This document shows positions 24,502 through 31,929 of a DNA stretch of 45,089 nt, piece by piece. The stretch comes from Streptomyces regalis (GTDB lineage Bacteria; Actinomycetota; Actinomycetes; Streptomycetales; Streptomycetaceae): positions 1 through 45,089 of the forward strand of contig NZ_LLZG01000392.1 of assembly GCF_001509475.1 (NCBI RefSeq). Direction: 5' to 3'. The number at the start of each line of letters is the position of its first letter. Within the stretch, counting starts at the first letter, position 1. Under the pieces are notes generated by a model. It made no database searches. It had not been told where the DNA came from and saw only the letters and a program-made list of their open reading frames with translations. The translations under genes were made by a program, and so were the position numbers.

Positions 24502-24560
24502 ACGCGCGCGCAGGGGCCCGCTCCAGCGGTGCGGGTTCCCAGGCGTCCCTGCGCGCGCGT
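24502..24560. repeat. Long-loop inverted repeat downstream of azoR
   Basis: Perfect 14-bp arms ACGCGCGCGCAGGG (24502-24515) and CCCTGCGCGCGCGT (24547-24560) are separated by 31 nt. The loop itself can pair (CCCGC...GCGGG). It begins 57 nt after the azoR stop and may end that transcript or form a cruciform. The rest of the 24446-24614 stretch shows no gene. Confidence 0.55.
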
Positions 24561-24614
24561 GGCGGGGAGTTGGAAGCGCAGTCGGAGGTCGGAGTCGAAG
24601 TGGGCCACGACGCC

Positions 24615-24863
24615 TCACCGAGCGCCGTCGACTCCCCGCACCGACACACCGGTCGAGTATCCCGGCCGGTTCCCCGGCGGATCCCCCGCCGCGTACTGCC
24701 CCACCGACGGCAGGCACAGCGCCACGACCAGCCCGACCACCGCCGGCACGGTGACCCGCGCCAGATACGCGCCCCGGCACTCCGCCACTGCCCAGTGACG
24801 GCCGCCTCGACGCTCCAGCACCCCCCAGGGATGCGCACCCCGCCCCTCACCCACGCCCGACAC
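24615..24863 (-). CDS. Possible small single-helix membrane protein
   Basis: An 82-residue frame starting with the GTG at 24863, overlapping the end of the GT87-like gene by 17 nt. It has one hydrophobic helix near residues 36-56 (RVTVPAVVGLVVALCLPSVG) and then a short Gly/Pro/Asp-rich tail ending VSVRGVDGAR. The first 30 residues are Gly/Arg-rich and their coding character is weak, so the true start may be later or the frame may be spurious. If real, it would be translated with the glycosyltransferase. No family recognised. Confidence 0.35.
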   Translation of the reverse strand: MSGVGEGRGAHPWGVLERRGGRHWAVAECRGAYLARVTVPAVVGLVVALCLPSVGQYAAGDPPGNRPGYSTGVSVRGVDGAR

Positions 24864-26166
24864 CCGCCCCCACCAACCGCCCGACCCGACGAGCAGCCGC
24901 CACCAGCTCCGTACGCCGGAACCAGGCGGCCAGAACCAGCGGATAGACCAGGTACCCGAACCGCGTCGCCGGGATCAGGCACATCGCCAGCCCCAACCCG
25001 AGCGCCAACCGGTCCGCCGCCGCGACGACGGTCCGGGGCGGACGTACCGCCAACGACACCGCCACGCCGACGGCGGCGGCCGCGAGGGCTGCCATGGCGA
25101 GGACGGAACCGCCGGGGACGTACGTGGCCAGCAGGTACCCCGGCAGCGGGCTGGCCGCGGGCGAGTGCACCCCGCCCTCACCGAGCGGGAAGAGCACCAC
25201 GTGCTCGACGAAGGCATGCGGGTCGGCCAGGGCCGCCGGCACCACCGCCACCGCGGCCCCCAGCACGGCGACCACACCGGCCCGCACCGCCGCCCGCCGC
25301 CCCGCCGTCACCGCGAGCAGCACCAGCCCCACCGGCAGCAGCGGCCAAGCCGTCCACTTCAGCGCGGCCGCGGCCCCCATCGCCAGCCCCGCCGCCGTAC
25401 CGGACCCGCCCCGGCCGGCGAGCGCCAGCCCCAGGCACATCAGCCCGATCACCGGAAGGTCGACCCCACCGACGGCCAGCGGCAGCGCCACGGCCGGGAA
25501 GGCCGCGAGGACAAGCACCGCGGCGCCCGCCCCCGAACCCCCGCCCATCCCGAGGGAGTTGCGCCCGGAGCGCCGAGCGGCGACGAGCATGCTCGCCAGG
25601 AACGCCGCGCAGAACCACACCCGGGCGTCCGCGAGCGGTGTGCCGCCGAACAGCGCGTGGGGTATCCCGAACAGCGCCATGCCGGGCAGGTAGGGGTTGT
25701 AGTCGTCGACGCCGGCCGGATGCGGCAGGTACGGGCTGCCGGAGTGCAGCAGCAGGCCGCCCGACTGCTCGACGACACGCACCTCCGACTGTGCGGCACC
25801 CGCGACGATCATGAACGCCAGCGGGACCACGACCGATCCGAGCAGCGCGGCGACCGCACTGCGCCCGCTCCAGGGCCGCGGCGCCCGGCGGGCGAACTCC
25901 GCCGCGACGCCGTATCCGACGGCGGCACAGGCCCCCCAGATCCGGTGCGGTGTGAGGGTCGTGACCAGGGCCAGCGACAGCGCGAAGCCCGCGCATCCGA
26001 GCCAGAACAGCACGTCCCGGCGCACACGGGGAGCTCTGCCGGACGGCTTACGGCTGCCCTGGAGGAGCGCCTTCCGTACGGGGGCGGGAGCCGGGACGGG
26101 CACGGGCACGGGCACGGAACCGCCGGGCCTTACTCCGGCTACGAAGGAGAGTGACTCGGGTGGCAT
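24847..26166 (-). CDS. GT87-like integral membrane glycosyltransferase (DUF2029)
   Basis: A 439-residue polytopic protein with about ten helices. It begins with a Pro/Val/Ala repeat (PVPVPVPAPAPV, about residues 18-29) ahead of the first helix. The region GSPYLPHPAGVDDYNPYLPGMALFGIPHALFGG carries the acidic and Tyr/Pro pattern of polyprenol-phosphate-mannose-dependent GT-C enzymes (GT87, DUF2029), and AAALKWTAWPLLPVGLVL matches the family KxxPxxL-like helix. It would extend lipid-linked or surface glycans, for example mannans, at the outer face of the membrane. The start is the ATG at 26166 with AGGAG (26174-26178); a TTG 10 codons upstream is less likely. Acceptor unknown. Confidence 0.82.
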   Translation of the reverse strand: MPPESLSFVAGVRPGGSVPVPVPVPAPAPVRKALLQGSRKPSGRAPRVRRDVLFWLGCAGFALSLALVTTLTPHRIWGACAAVGYGVAAEFARRAPRPWSGRSAVAALLGSVVVPLAFMIVAGAAQSEVRVVEQSGGLLLHSGSPYLPHPAGVDDYNPYLPGMALFGIPHALFGGTPLADARVWFCAAFLASMLVAARRSGRNSLGMGGGSGAGAAVLVLAAFPAVALPLAVGGVDLPVIGLMCLGLALAGRGGSGTAAGLAMGAAAALKWTAWPLLPVGLVLLAVTAGRRAAVRAGVVAVLGAAVAVVPAALADPHAFVEHVVLFPLGEGGVHSPAASPLPGYLLATYVPGGSVLAMAALAAAAVGVAVSLAVRPPRTVVAAADRLALGLGLAMCLIPATRFGYLVYPLVLAAWFRRTELVAAARRVGRLVGAGVGRG

Positions 26167-26319
26167 CGGCGGGCTCCTGGGGAAGGGGAGCTCCAATCTC
26201 GCGCCGAGGCCCCAGCGGCCACCTCGGCCGAACGGCCACCGTTCACCACCCTCGCGCCAGGCAGCTCAGCCGAAAGACCGACCGAACGACCCCAGACACC
26301 TCACCGGCACAATCACCGC

Positions 26320-26682
26320 ATGCATCTGATCTCTGTCGTCCTCGTCGCCCTCATGGCGCTGCTGCACGCCTACATCCTGGTCCTGGAAATGTTCCTGTGG
26401 CAGCGCGGCCCGGGCCGCCGCTTCTCCGGCTTCGACGCCGAGATGGCCCGTTCCACCGCGGCACTGGCGGCCAACCAGGGCCTCTACAACGGCTTCCTGG
26501 CCGCGGGCCTGGTCTGGGGCCTCATCGCCGACGACCCGACCGGTTACCGCGTCCAGATCTTCTTCCTGTCCTGCATCATCGTCGCGGGCGTCTACGGCGC
26601 GGCCACCGCCAACCGCCGCATCCTCTTCGCCCAGGCCCTGCCCGCCGCCGTGACCCTCGCCACGGTCATCGCCGCCGGCTGA
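26320..26682 (+). CDS. DUF1304 family membrane protein
   Basis: A 120-residue protein with four predicted membrane helices, matching DUF1304: it starts MHLISVVLVALMALLHAYILVLEMFLW and continues with TAALAANQGLYNGFLAAGLVWGL and IFFLSCIIVAGVYGAATANRRIL. Function unknown; the family is small, widespread and membrane-bound. No Shine-Dalgarno sequence is visible before the ATG. CACAAT lies at 26309-26314, about 6 nt before the start, where a -10 would be for a leaderless transcript, common in Streptomyces. Divergent from the glycosyltransferase gene across 153 nt. Confidence 0.88.
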   Translation: MHLISVVLVALMALLHAYILVLEMFLWQRGPGRRFSGFDAEMARSTAALAANQGLYNGFLAAGLVWGLIADDPTGYRVQIFFLSCIIVAGVYGAATANRRILFAQALPAAVTLATVIAAG

Positions 26683-26777
26683 GTCCCGCGCCGTGACCTG
26701 AGAGCTTCATCACAGGTCACGGCCGCCGAGGAGGCCGTACCGAAGCACAACGCGGCGAACGCGACACAACACAACAG

Positions 26778-26805
26778 AAAAGGCGGCATCGTGATCGATG
26801 CCGCC
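26778..26805 (-). terminator. Rho-independent terminator of tRNA-Leu
   Basis: On the minus strand GGCGGCATC, loop GATCAC, GATGCCGCC and then TTTT. The 9-bp GC-rich perfect stem followed by a U tract is a classical intrinsic terminator, just after the tRNA 3' end at 26816. Confidence 0.9.
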
Positions 26806-26815
26806 TCTTCGAGAG

Positions 26816-26899
26816 TGCGCGAGGGGGGAGTTGAACCCCCACGCCCTTGCGGGCACTGGAACCTGAATCCAGCGCGTCTGCCTATTCCGCCACCCGCGC
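26816..26899 (-). tRNA. tRNA-Leu (anticodon CAG)
   Basis: Read on the minus strand, the acceptor arm is GCGCGGG at the 5' end pairing with CTCGCGC (one G-U), followed by discriminator A73, the leucine identity base. The anticodon arm is CTGGA-TTCAGGT-TCCAG, giving anticodon CAG (reads CUG). A long variable arm (TGCCCGCAAGGGCG) marks a class II tRNA. The T arm is GGGGG-TTCAACT-CCCCC. CCA is not encoded, as is usual in Streptomyces. CUG is the main leucine codon in such GC-rich genomes. Confidence 0.93.
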
Positions 26900-26955
26900 A
26901 TTGGGTGTGTCCTCGGGCTTCTTCCCTTGCGGTCCGGCGCCTTCCGACACGCAGA

Positions 26956-26984
26956 ACATTAGCACGCCGACCAGGGTGAGTTCA
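26956..26984 (-). promoter_or_regulatory. Possible tRNA-Leu promoter
   Basis: On the minus strand TGAACT (26979-26984), a 17-bp spacer and TAATGT (26956-26961) resemble -35 and -10 elements. A start near 26949 would lie about 50 nt before the tRNA. The -35 is weak. Confidence 0.3.
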
Positions 26985-27080
26985 CATCCCTTACCCCTGG
27001 GCAGCCGCCCTGCAGCCGCCCACCAGCACCGTCGGCGCTCCCCCCGACGGCACCGACCGAGCCGCGGTGCCCTCCGTTCC

Positions 27081-27131
27081 GTATCAACGAGTATCTGTTC
27101 ACGTATCAACCTCGTACCGGTACCACGTATC
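27081..27131. repeat. GTATC repeats in the gap upstream of fhaA
   Basis: GTATC occurs at 27081, 27091, 27103 and 27127, all on the plus strand. GTATCAAC is exact at 27081 and 27103 (22 bp apart, about two helical turns). They lie in the 496-nt non-coding gap between the tRNA and fhaA, about 270-315 bp before the fhaA start. The rest of the gap shows no gene I can support. Confidence 0.4.
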
Positions 27132-27395
27132 TCCCCAGGAGCCGGTCGGGGTCCACAGTCAGGTGCGGGACACTGGTCTTCGGCCGCCTCTACGATCCAT
27201 GGCAGGACTATGGGCCTGAGGAGTTCGAAGCAGAGCTCCACAGGGAACTTCGAGGGCGTCGACACCCGTCGACCGGGCCGACAGGGGGAACCAGCCGATT
27301 TACCGGCGCGTGGATACGATCAGTAAGCAGTACCAGGTAAAGCAGTGCCCGCCCCGCGGGATGCAGGACGAAGCAGGCGACGGAGGAGGTGCCCC

Positions 27396-28268
27396 ATGGG
27401 AGTCCTGAAGAAGTTCGAGCAGCGTCTCGAAGGTCTGGTCAACGGCACCTTCGCCAAGGTGTTCAAGTCCGAGGTCCAACCCGTGGAGATCGCGGGAGCG
27501 CTCCAGCGCGAGTGCGACAACAACGCGACCATCTGGAACCGCGACCGTACGGTCGTCCCCAACGACTTCATCGTGGAGCTGAGCGCGCCGGACTTCGAGC
27601 GCCTGAGCCCCTACTCCGGCCAGCTCGGCGACGAGCTCGCCGGCATGGTCCGCGACTACGCCAAGCAGCAGCGCTACACCTTCATGGGCCCGATCAAGGT
27701 CAACCTGGAGAAGGCCGACGACCTCGACACCGGCCTGTACCGCGTGCGCAGCCGTACGCTCGCCGGCTCCACCGACCAGCAGGGCGGCGGCCGACAGGCT
27801 CCCGCGCCCGCCGCCCCGGCCGGGCGGCCCGGCGGCGCCCCGGGCGGCTACGGCTACCCGCCGGCCGCCGCACCCACAGGCGCCCCGCCCATGCCGGCCG
27901 CGCCGCCCCCCGGCGGCCGCCCCGGCGGTTACGGCTACCCGCAGCCCGCGGGCGGCCAGCGCCCCGCGGCCCCCGCAGCCGGCGGACGCACCCGCTACTG
28001 GATCGAGATCAACGGCACCCGCCATCAGATCTCCCGCCCGACGCTGGTGCTGGGCCGCAGCACCGAAGCCGACGTGCGGATCGACGACCCCGGCGTCTCC
28101 CGCCGGCACTGTGAGATCCGGACCGGAACGCCCTCGACGATCCAGGATCTCGGGTCCACCAACGGCATCGTGGTGGACGGGCAGCACACCACCCGCGCTA
28201 CGCTCCGCGACGGCTCGCGGATCGTCGTGGGCAGCACCACCATCATTTACCGGCAAGCCGAAGGGTGA
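27396..28268 (+). CDS. fhaA: FhaA: FHA-domain protein with N-terminal DUF3662
   Basis: A 290-residue protein. The N-terminal DUF3662/FhaA domain (about residues 1-125) starts MGVLKKFEQRLEGLVNGTFAKVFKSEVQPVEIAGALQREC. A Gly/Pro/Tyr-rich linker with two GGYGYP units follows. The C-terminal FHA domain (from about 205) has LVLGRSTEADVRI, SRRHCEI and DLGSTNGIVVDG, the residues that bind phosphothreonine. In mycobacteria FhaA binds the pseudokinase MviN/MurJ and is a substrate of PknB, linking phosphorylation to peptidoglycan precursor flipping. Start ATG at 27396, with GGAGGAGGT just upstream. First gene of the fhaA-to-pbpA operon. Confidence 0.95.
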   Translation: MGVLKKFEQRLEGLVNGTFAKVFKSEVQPVEIAGALQRECDNNATIWNRDRTVVPNDFIVELSAPDFERLSPYSGQLGDELAGMVRDYAKQQRYTFMGPIKVNLEKADDLDTGLYRVRSRTLAGSTDQQGGGRQAPAPAAPAGRPGGAPGGYGYPPAAAPTGAPPMPAAPPPGGRPGGYGYPQPAGGQRPAAPAAGGRTRYWIEINGTRHQISRPTLVLGRSTEADVRIDDPGVSRRHCEIRTGTPSTIQDLGSTNGIVVDGQHTTRATLRDGSRIVVGSTTIIYRQAEG

Positions 28269-28278
28269 AGCGGGGGCA

Positions 28279-28794
28279 ATGTCAGAGCTGACCCTCACGG
28301 TCATGCGGCTGGGTTTCCTGGCCGTACTGTGGCTGTTCGTGATCGTGGCCGTGCAGGTCATCCGCAGCGACCTGTTCGGTACGCGCGTCACCCAGCGCGG
28401 CTCCAGGCGCGAGGCCGGCCGGCCGCAGCAGGCCGCCCGGCAGGCGGCAGCGCCTCCGCAGCAGCGCGGCCAGCAGGGCGGCGGCCGCCAGCGCCGTAAC
28501 GCCCCCACCAAGCTGGTCGTGTCCGAGGGCACCCTGACCGGCACCACCGTCGCGCTCCAGGCCCAGACCATCACCCTGGGCCGGGCGCACGACAGCACCA
28601 TCGTGCTGGACGACGACTACGCCTCCAGCCGGCATGCCAGGATCTACCCGGACCGCGACGGCCAGTGGATCGTCGAGGACCTGGGCTCCACCAACGGCAC
28701 GTACCTCGACCGAACGCGGCTGACGACCCCCACACCGATTCCGCTGGGCGCGCCGATCCGCATCGGCAAGACCGTCATCGAGCTGCGGAAGTAG
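28279..28794 (+). CDS. fhaB: FhaB/FipA: membrane FHA-domain protein
   Basis: A 171-residue protein with an N-terminal membrane helix (about residues 9-27, RLGFLAVLWLFVIVAVQVI). A Gln/Arg/Gly-rich linker of about 45 residues leads to an FHA domain from about 85 with ITLGRAHDSTIVLDDDYASSRHARI and DLGSTNGTYLDRTRL. The Arg, Ser and Asn residues for phosphothreonine binding are in place. In mycobacteria this protein (FipA) reads phosphorylation by PknA/PknB and interacts with FtsZ and FtsQ. It is 10 nt after fhaA with AGCGGGGG before the ATG. It sits between fhaA and the phosphatase gene, as in most actinobacteria. Confidence 0.95.
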   Translation: MSELTLTVMRLGFLAVLWLFVIVAVQVIRSDLFGTRVTQRGSRREAGRPQQAARQAAAPPQQRGQQGGGRQRRNAPTKLVVSEGTLTGTTVALQAQTITLGRAHDSTIVLDDDYASSRHARIYPDRDGQWIVEDLGSTNGTYLDRTRLTTPTPIPLGAPIRIGKTVIELRK

Positions 28795-28801
28795 TACGAC
28801 A

Positions 28802-28918
28802 ATGAGCGAGCGGAGCGAGCACGCAGCGGAGGACCGCACGACGGGCCCCGGCGCGCTCCCGACCGGAGGGTGGGCACCGTGCGGATGTACCCGGAGCCGA
28901 CGGGCGAGGTGCGCATGA
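28802..28918 (+). CDS. Possible 38-residue upstream ORF of pstP
   Basis: ATG at 28802 opens a frame of 38 codons whose TGA (28916-28918) overlaps the internal ATG at 28915 of the phosphatase gene (ATGA). It begins MSERSEHAAEDRTTG; the bases encoding MSERSE (ATGAGCGAGCGGAGCGAG) match a short sequence common between Streptomyces genes, so it may be only a repeat. No Shine-Dalgarno sequence is visible before it. If translated it could couple to a shorter form of PstP. Confidence 0.25.
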   Translation: MSERSEHAAEDRTTGPGALPTGGWAPCGCTRSRRARCA

Positions 28919-30459
28919 GTCTGTCACTGCGCTTCGCCGCCGGATCGCACAAAGGCATGATCCGGGAGGGCAACGAGGACTCCGGATACGCCGGACCCCG
29001 CCTGCTCGCCATCGCCGACGGCATGGGCGGCGCCGCCGCCGGCGAGGTCGCCTCCTCGGAGGCCATCTCGACGATCGTCGCCCTCGACGACGACATCCCC
29101 GGCTCGGACATCCTCACCTCGCTCGGCACCGCCGTACAGCGCGCCAACGACCAGCTGCGCGCGATGGTCGAGGAGGACCCCCAGCTCGAGGGCATGGGGA
29201 CAACCCTGACGGCCCTGCTGTGGACCGGACAGCGGCTCGGCCTCGTCCACGTCGGCGACTCGCGCGCCTACCTGCTGCGCGACGGCGTCCTCACCCAGAT
29301 CACGCAGGACCACACCTGGGTGCAGCGCCTCGTCGACGAGGGACGCATCACCGAGGAGGAAGCCACCACCCACCCGCAGCGCTCCCTGCTGATGCGCGCG
29401 CTGGGCAGCGGCGACCACGTCGATCCCGACCTGTCCATCCGCGAAGTCCGCGCCGGCGACCGGTACTTGATCTGCTCCGACGGCCTGTCCGGGGTGGTGT
29501 CCCACCAGACCCTGGAGGACACCCTCGCCAGCTACCAGGGCCCCCAGGAGACCGTGCAGCAGCTGATCGAGCTCGCGCTGCGTGGCGGCGGCCCCGACAA
29601 CATCACCGTGATCATCGCCGACGTCCTCGACCTGGACACCGGCGACACCCTCGCCGGGCAGCTGTCCGACACCCCGGTCGTGGTCGGCGCCGTCGCCGAG
29701 AACCAGAACCACCTGCACGACAACGGCATCATGCAGACCCCCGCCGGACGGGCCTCCGGGCTCGGCCGCCAGGTCCCCGGACAGGGCGGCGGAGGCGGCG
29801 AGTTCGGCCCGCCCGGCTCCGGCGACACCACCGGCTACATCCCGGCGGGCAGCTTCGGCGACTACACCGACGACGACTTCGTCAAGCCGCGCACGGGCCG
29901 CAAGTGGCTGAAGAGATCCTTCTACATCGCCCTCGCGCTCGGCGTGATCGGCGGCGGCCTGTACGGCGGCTGGCGCTGGACGCAGACGCAGTACTACGTC
30001 GGCGCCAACGAGGAACACGTCGCCCTGTACCGGGGGATCAGCCAGGACCTGGCCTGGGTCTCGCTCTCGAAGGTGGAGAAGGACCACCCCGAGATCGAAC
30101 TCAAGTACCTGCCGCCGTACCAGAAGAAGCTGGTCGAGGCGACCATCGCCGAGGGCGGCCTGAAGGACGCCCAGGCGAAGATCGACGAGCTCGCCCTGCA
30201 GGCCTCGGCGTGCCAGAAGCGGGCCGAGCAGCAGGCCGCCGCGAGCGAGAAGAACTCCAGGACGGGCGAAGGCGAGGCCGGAGGCACCACGGGAACCACC
30301 CGTACCTCTCTTACGTCCAAGGCGACACCGACGCCGAATCCGTCGGCCACCGACTCCCCGAAACCGTCCACCTCCCCGACACCGACTGCGACGCCAAACC
30401 CCGGCCCCACTCTCTCGGAGGAAGAGCAGAAGGTCGTCTCGAACTGCGGTACGCAGTAG
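28879..30459 (+). CDS. pstP: PstP: membrane PP2C-family Ser/Thr phosphatase
   Basis: A protein of about 526 residues. The PP2C domain (about residues 13-245) has the metal-binding motifs REGNEDSGY, IADGMGGAAAGE, GDSRAYLLRDG, SDGLSGVV and GGPDNITVI. A Gly/Pro linker leads to one membrane helix (ALALGVIGGGLYGGWRW). An extracytoplasmic part follows, with YKEL-type helices and a Ser/Thr/Pro-rich tail ending in Gly/Pro repeats. It should dephosphorylate PknB and its targets. I chose the GTG at 28879 because GGAGGG lies 8 nt upstream. Alternatives are the GTG at 28870 and the ATG at 28915, whose product (MSLSLRFAAGSHKGM) best matches mycobacterial PstP. Confidence 0.93.
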   Translation: MRMYPEPTGEVRMSLSLRFAAGSHKGMIREGNEDSGYAGPRLLAIADGMGGAAAGEVASSEAISTIVALDDDIPGSDILTSLGTAVQRANDQLRAMVEEDPQLEGMGTTLTALLWTGQRLGLVHVGDSRAYLLRDGVLTQITQDHTWVQRLVDEGRITEEEATTHPQRSLLMRALGSGDHVDPDLSIREVRAGDRYLICSDGLSGVVSHQTLEDTLASYQGPQETVQQLIELALRGGGPDNITVIIADVLDLDTGDTLAGQLSDTPVVVGAVAENQNHLHDNGIMQTPAGRASGLGRQVPGQGGGGGEFGPPGSGDTTGYIPAGSFGDYTDDDFVKPRTGRKWLKRSFYIALALGVIGGGLYGGWRWTQTQYYVGANEEHVALYRGISQDLAWVSLSKVEKDHPEIELKYLPPYQKKLVEATIAEGGLKDAQAKIDELALQASACQKRAEQQAAASEKNSRTGEGEAGGTTGTTRTSLTSKATPTPNPSATDSPKPSTSPTPTATPNPGPTLSEEEQKVVSNCGTQ

Positions 30460-30486
30460 GCAAGCCGTGAGAGGCCCCGTCACACG

Positions 30487-31929
30487 ATGAGCAGTACTAC
30501 GAACTCGCCGACGCATCACACGTCCACGATCGGCGCCATCGGCGCGCCGAGCAGGCGCAACACCGAGCTCGCCCTGCTGGTGTTCGCGGTCGTCATCCCG
30601 GTGTTCGCCTACGCCAACGTGGGGTTGGCGATCAATGACGAGGTACCGGCCGGCCTGCTGAGCTACGGAATCGGCCTCGGCCTCCTGGCCGGCATCGGCC
30701 ACCTCGCCGTACGCAAGTTCGCGCCGTACGCGGACCCGCTGCTGCTGCCTCTGGCGACGCTGTTGAACGGGCTGGGGCTCGTGGCGATCTGGCGGCTGGA
30801 CCAGTCGAAGCTGCTGCAGTCGCTGCCCACCTACATCACGGCCGCGCCCCGACAACTGCTGTACACCGCGCTCGGCATCGCGCTGTTCGTCGTCGTGCTG
30901 ATCTTCCTCAAGGACCACCGTGTCCTGCAGCGCTACACATACATCTCCATGTTCGTCGCTCTCGTGCTGCTCCTGCTGCCCCTGGTGCCCGGACTCGGGG
31001 CCGACGTCTTCGGCGCCAAGATCTGGATCCGCGTCCCCGGCCTCGGCTCCGTCCAGCCCGGAGAGTTCGCGAAGATCGTCCTCGCCGTCTTCTTCGCCGG
31101 CTACCTGATGGTCAAGCGCGACGCCCTCGCCCTCGCCAGCCGCCGCTTCATGGGCCTGTACCTCCCCCGCGGCCGCGACCTCGGCCCGATCCTCGTCGTC
31201 TGGGCGATGTCGATCCTGATCCTGATCTTCGAGACCGACCTCGGTACGTCGCTGCTGTTCTTCGGAATGTTCGTCATCATGCTGTACGTCGCCACCGAGC
31301 GGACCAGCTGGATCGTCTTCGGTCTGCTGATGTCCGCGGTCGGCGCCGTCGGCGTGGCGTCCTTCGAGTCGCACATCCAGCAGCGCGTCGACGCCTGGCT
31401 CGACCCGATGCGCGAGTACACGCTCAGCCAGCAGGGCGTCTGGGGCCACTCCGAGCAGGCCATGCAGGCCCTGTGGGCCTTCGGCTCCGGTGGCACCCTC
31501 GGCACCGGCTGGGGGCAGGGCCACTCCGAGCTCATCCGGTTCGCCGCCAACTCCGACTTCATCCTCGCCACCTTCGGCGAGGAGCTCGGCCTGGCCGGCG
31601 TCATGGCGCTTCTGCTGCTGTACGCGCTCATCGTGGAACGCGGCGTGCGCACCGCACTCGCCGCCCGCGACCCCTTCGGCAAGCTCCTCGCCATCGGCCT
31701 CTCCGGCGCCTTCGCGCTCCAGGTCTTCGTCGTGGCCGGCGGTGTCATGGGCCTCATCCCGCTGACCGGTATGACCATGCCGTTCCTGGCCTACGGCGGT
31801 TCCTCGGTGCTCGCCAACTGGGCCCTCATCGGCATCCTGATGCGCATCAGCGACACCGCCCGCCGCCCGGCACCCGCCCCTGCCCCCAACCCCGACGCCG
31901 AGATGACCCAGGTGGTCCGCCCGTCATGA
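30487..31929 (+). CDS. rodA: RodA/FtsW-type SEDS peptidoglycan polymerase
   Basis: A 480-residue SEDS-family protein with about 12 membrane helices. Seen: LPTYITAAPRQLLYTALGIALF, SVQPGEFAKIVLAVFFAGYL (family QPSE/KL motif, here QPGE), FETDLGTSLLFFGMFVIMLYVA (ExDLG motif with the key Asp), FGSGGTLGTGWGQG, FILATFGEELGLAG and GMTMPFLAYGGSSVLANWALIGILMRI. It polymerises lipid II into glycan strands together with the class B PBP encoded next to it. A cytosolic N-terminus of about 25 residues precedes the first helix, and a Pro-rich tail follows the last. The stop overlaps the pbpA ATG (ATGA), giving tight coupling of the synthase pair. Confidence 0.95.
   Translation: MSSTTNSPTHHTSTIGAIGAPSRRNTELALLVFAVVIPVFAYANVGLAINDEVPAGLLSYGIGLGLLAGIGHLAVRKFAPYADPLLLPLATLLNGLGLVAIWRLDQSKLLQSLPTYITAAPRQLLYTALGIALFVVVLIFLKDHRVLQRYTYISMFVALVLLLLPLVPGLGADVFGAKIWIRVPGLGSVQPGEFAKIVLAVFFAGYLMVKRDALALASRRFMGLYLPRGRDLGPILVVWAMSILILIFETDLGTSLLFFGMFVIMLYVATERTSWIVFGLLMSAVGAVGVASFESHIQQRVDAWLDPMREYTLSQQGVWGHSEQAMQALWAFGSGGTLGTGWGQGHSELIRFAANSDFILATFGEELGLAGVMALLLLYALIVERGVRTALAARDPFGKLLAIGLSGAFALQVFVVAGGVMGLIPLTGMTMPFLAYGGSSVLANWALIGILMRISDTARRPAPAPAPNPDAEMTQVVRPS

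Noticed and set aside
28924..31524. An 866-codon minus-strand frame across pstP and rodA
   Set aside because: It is antisense to two genes with complete motifs; the product is low complexity and matches no family pattern.
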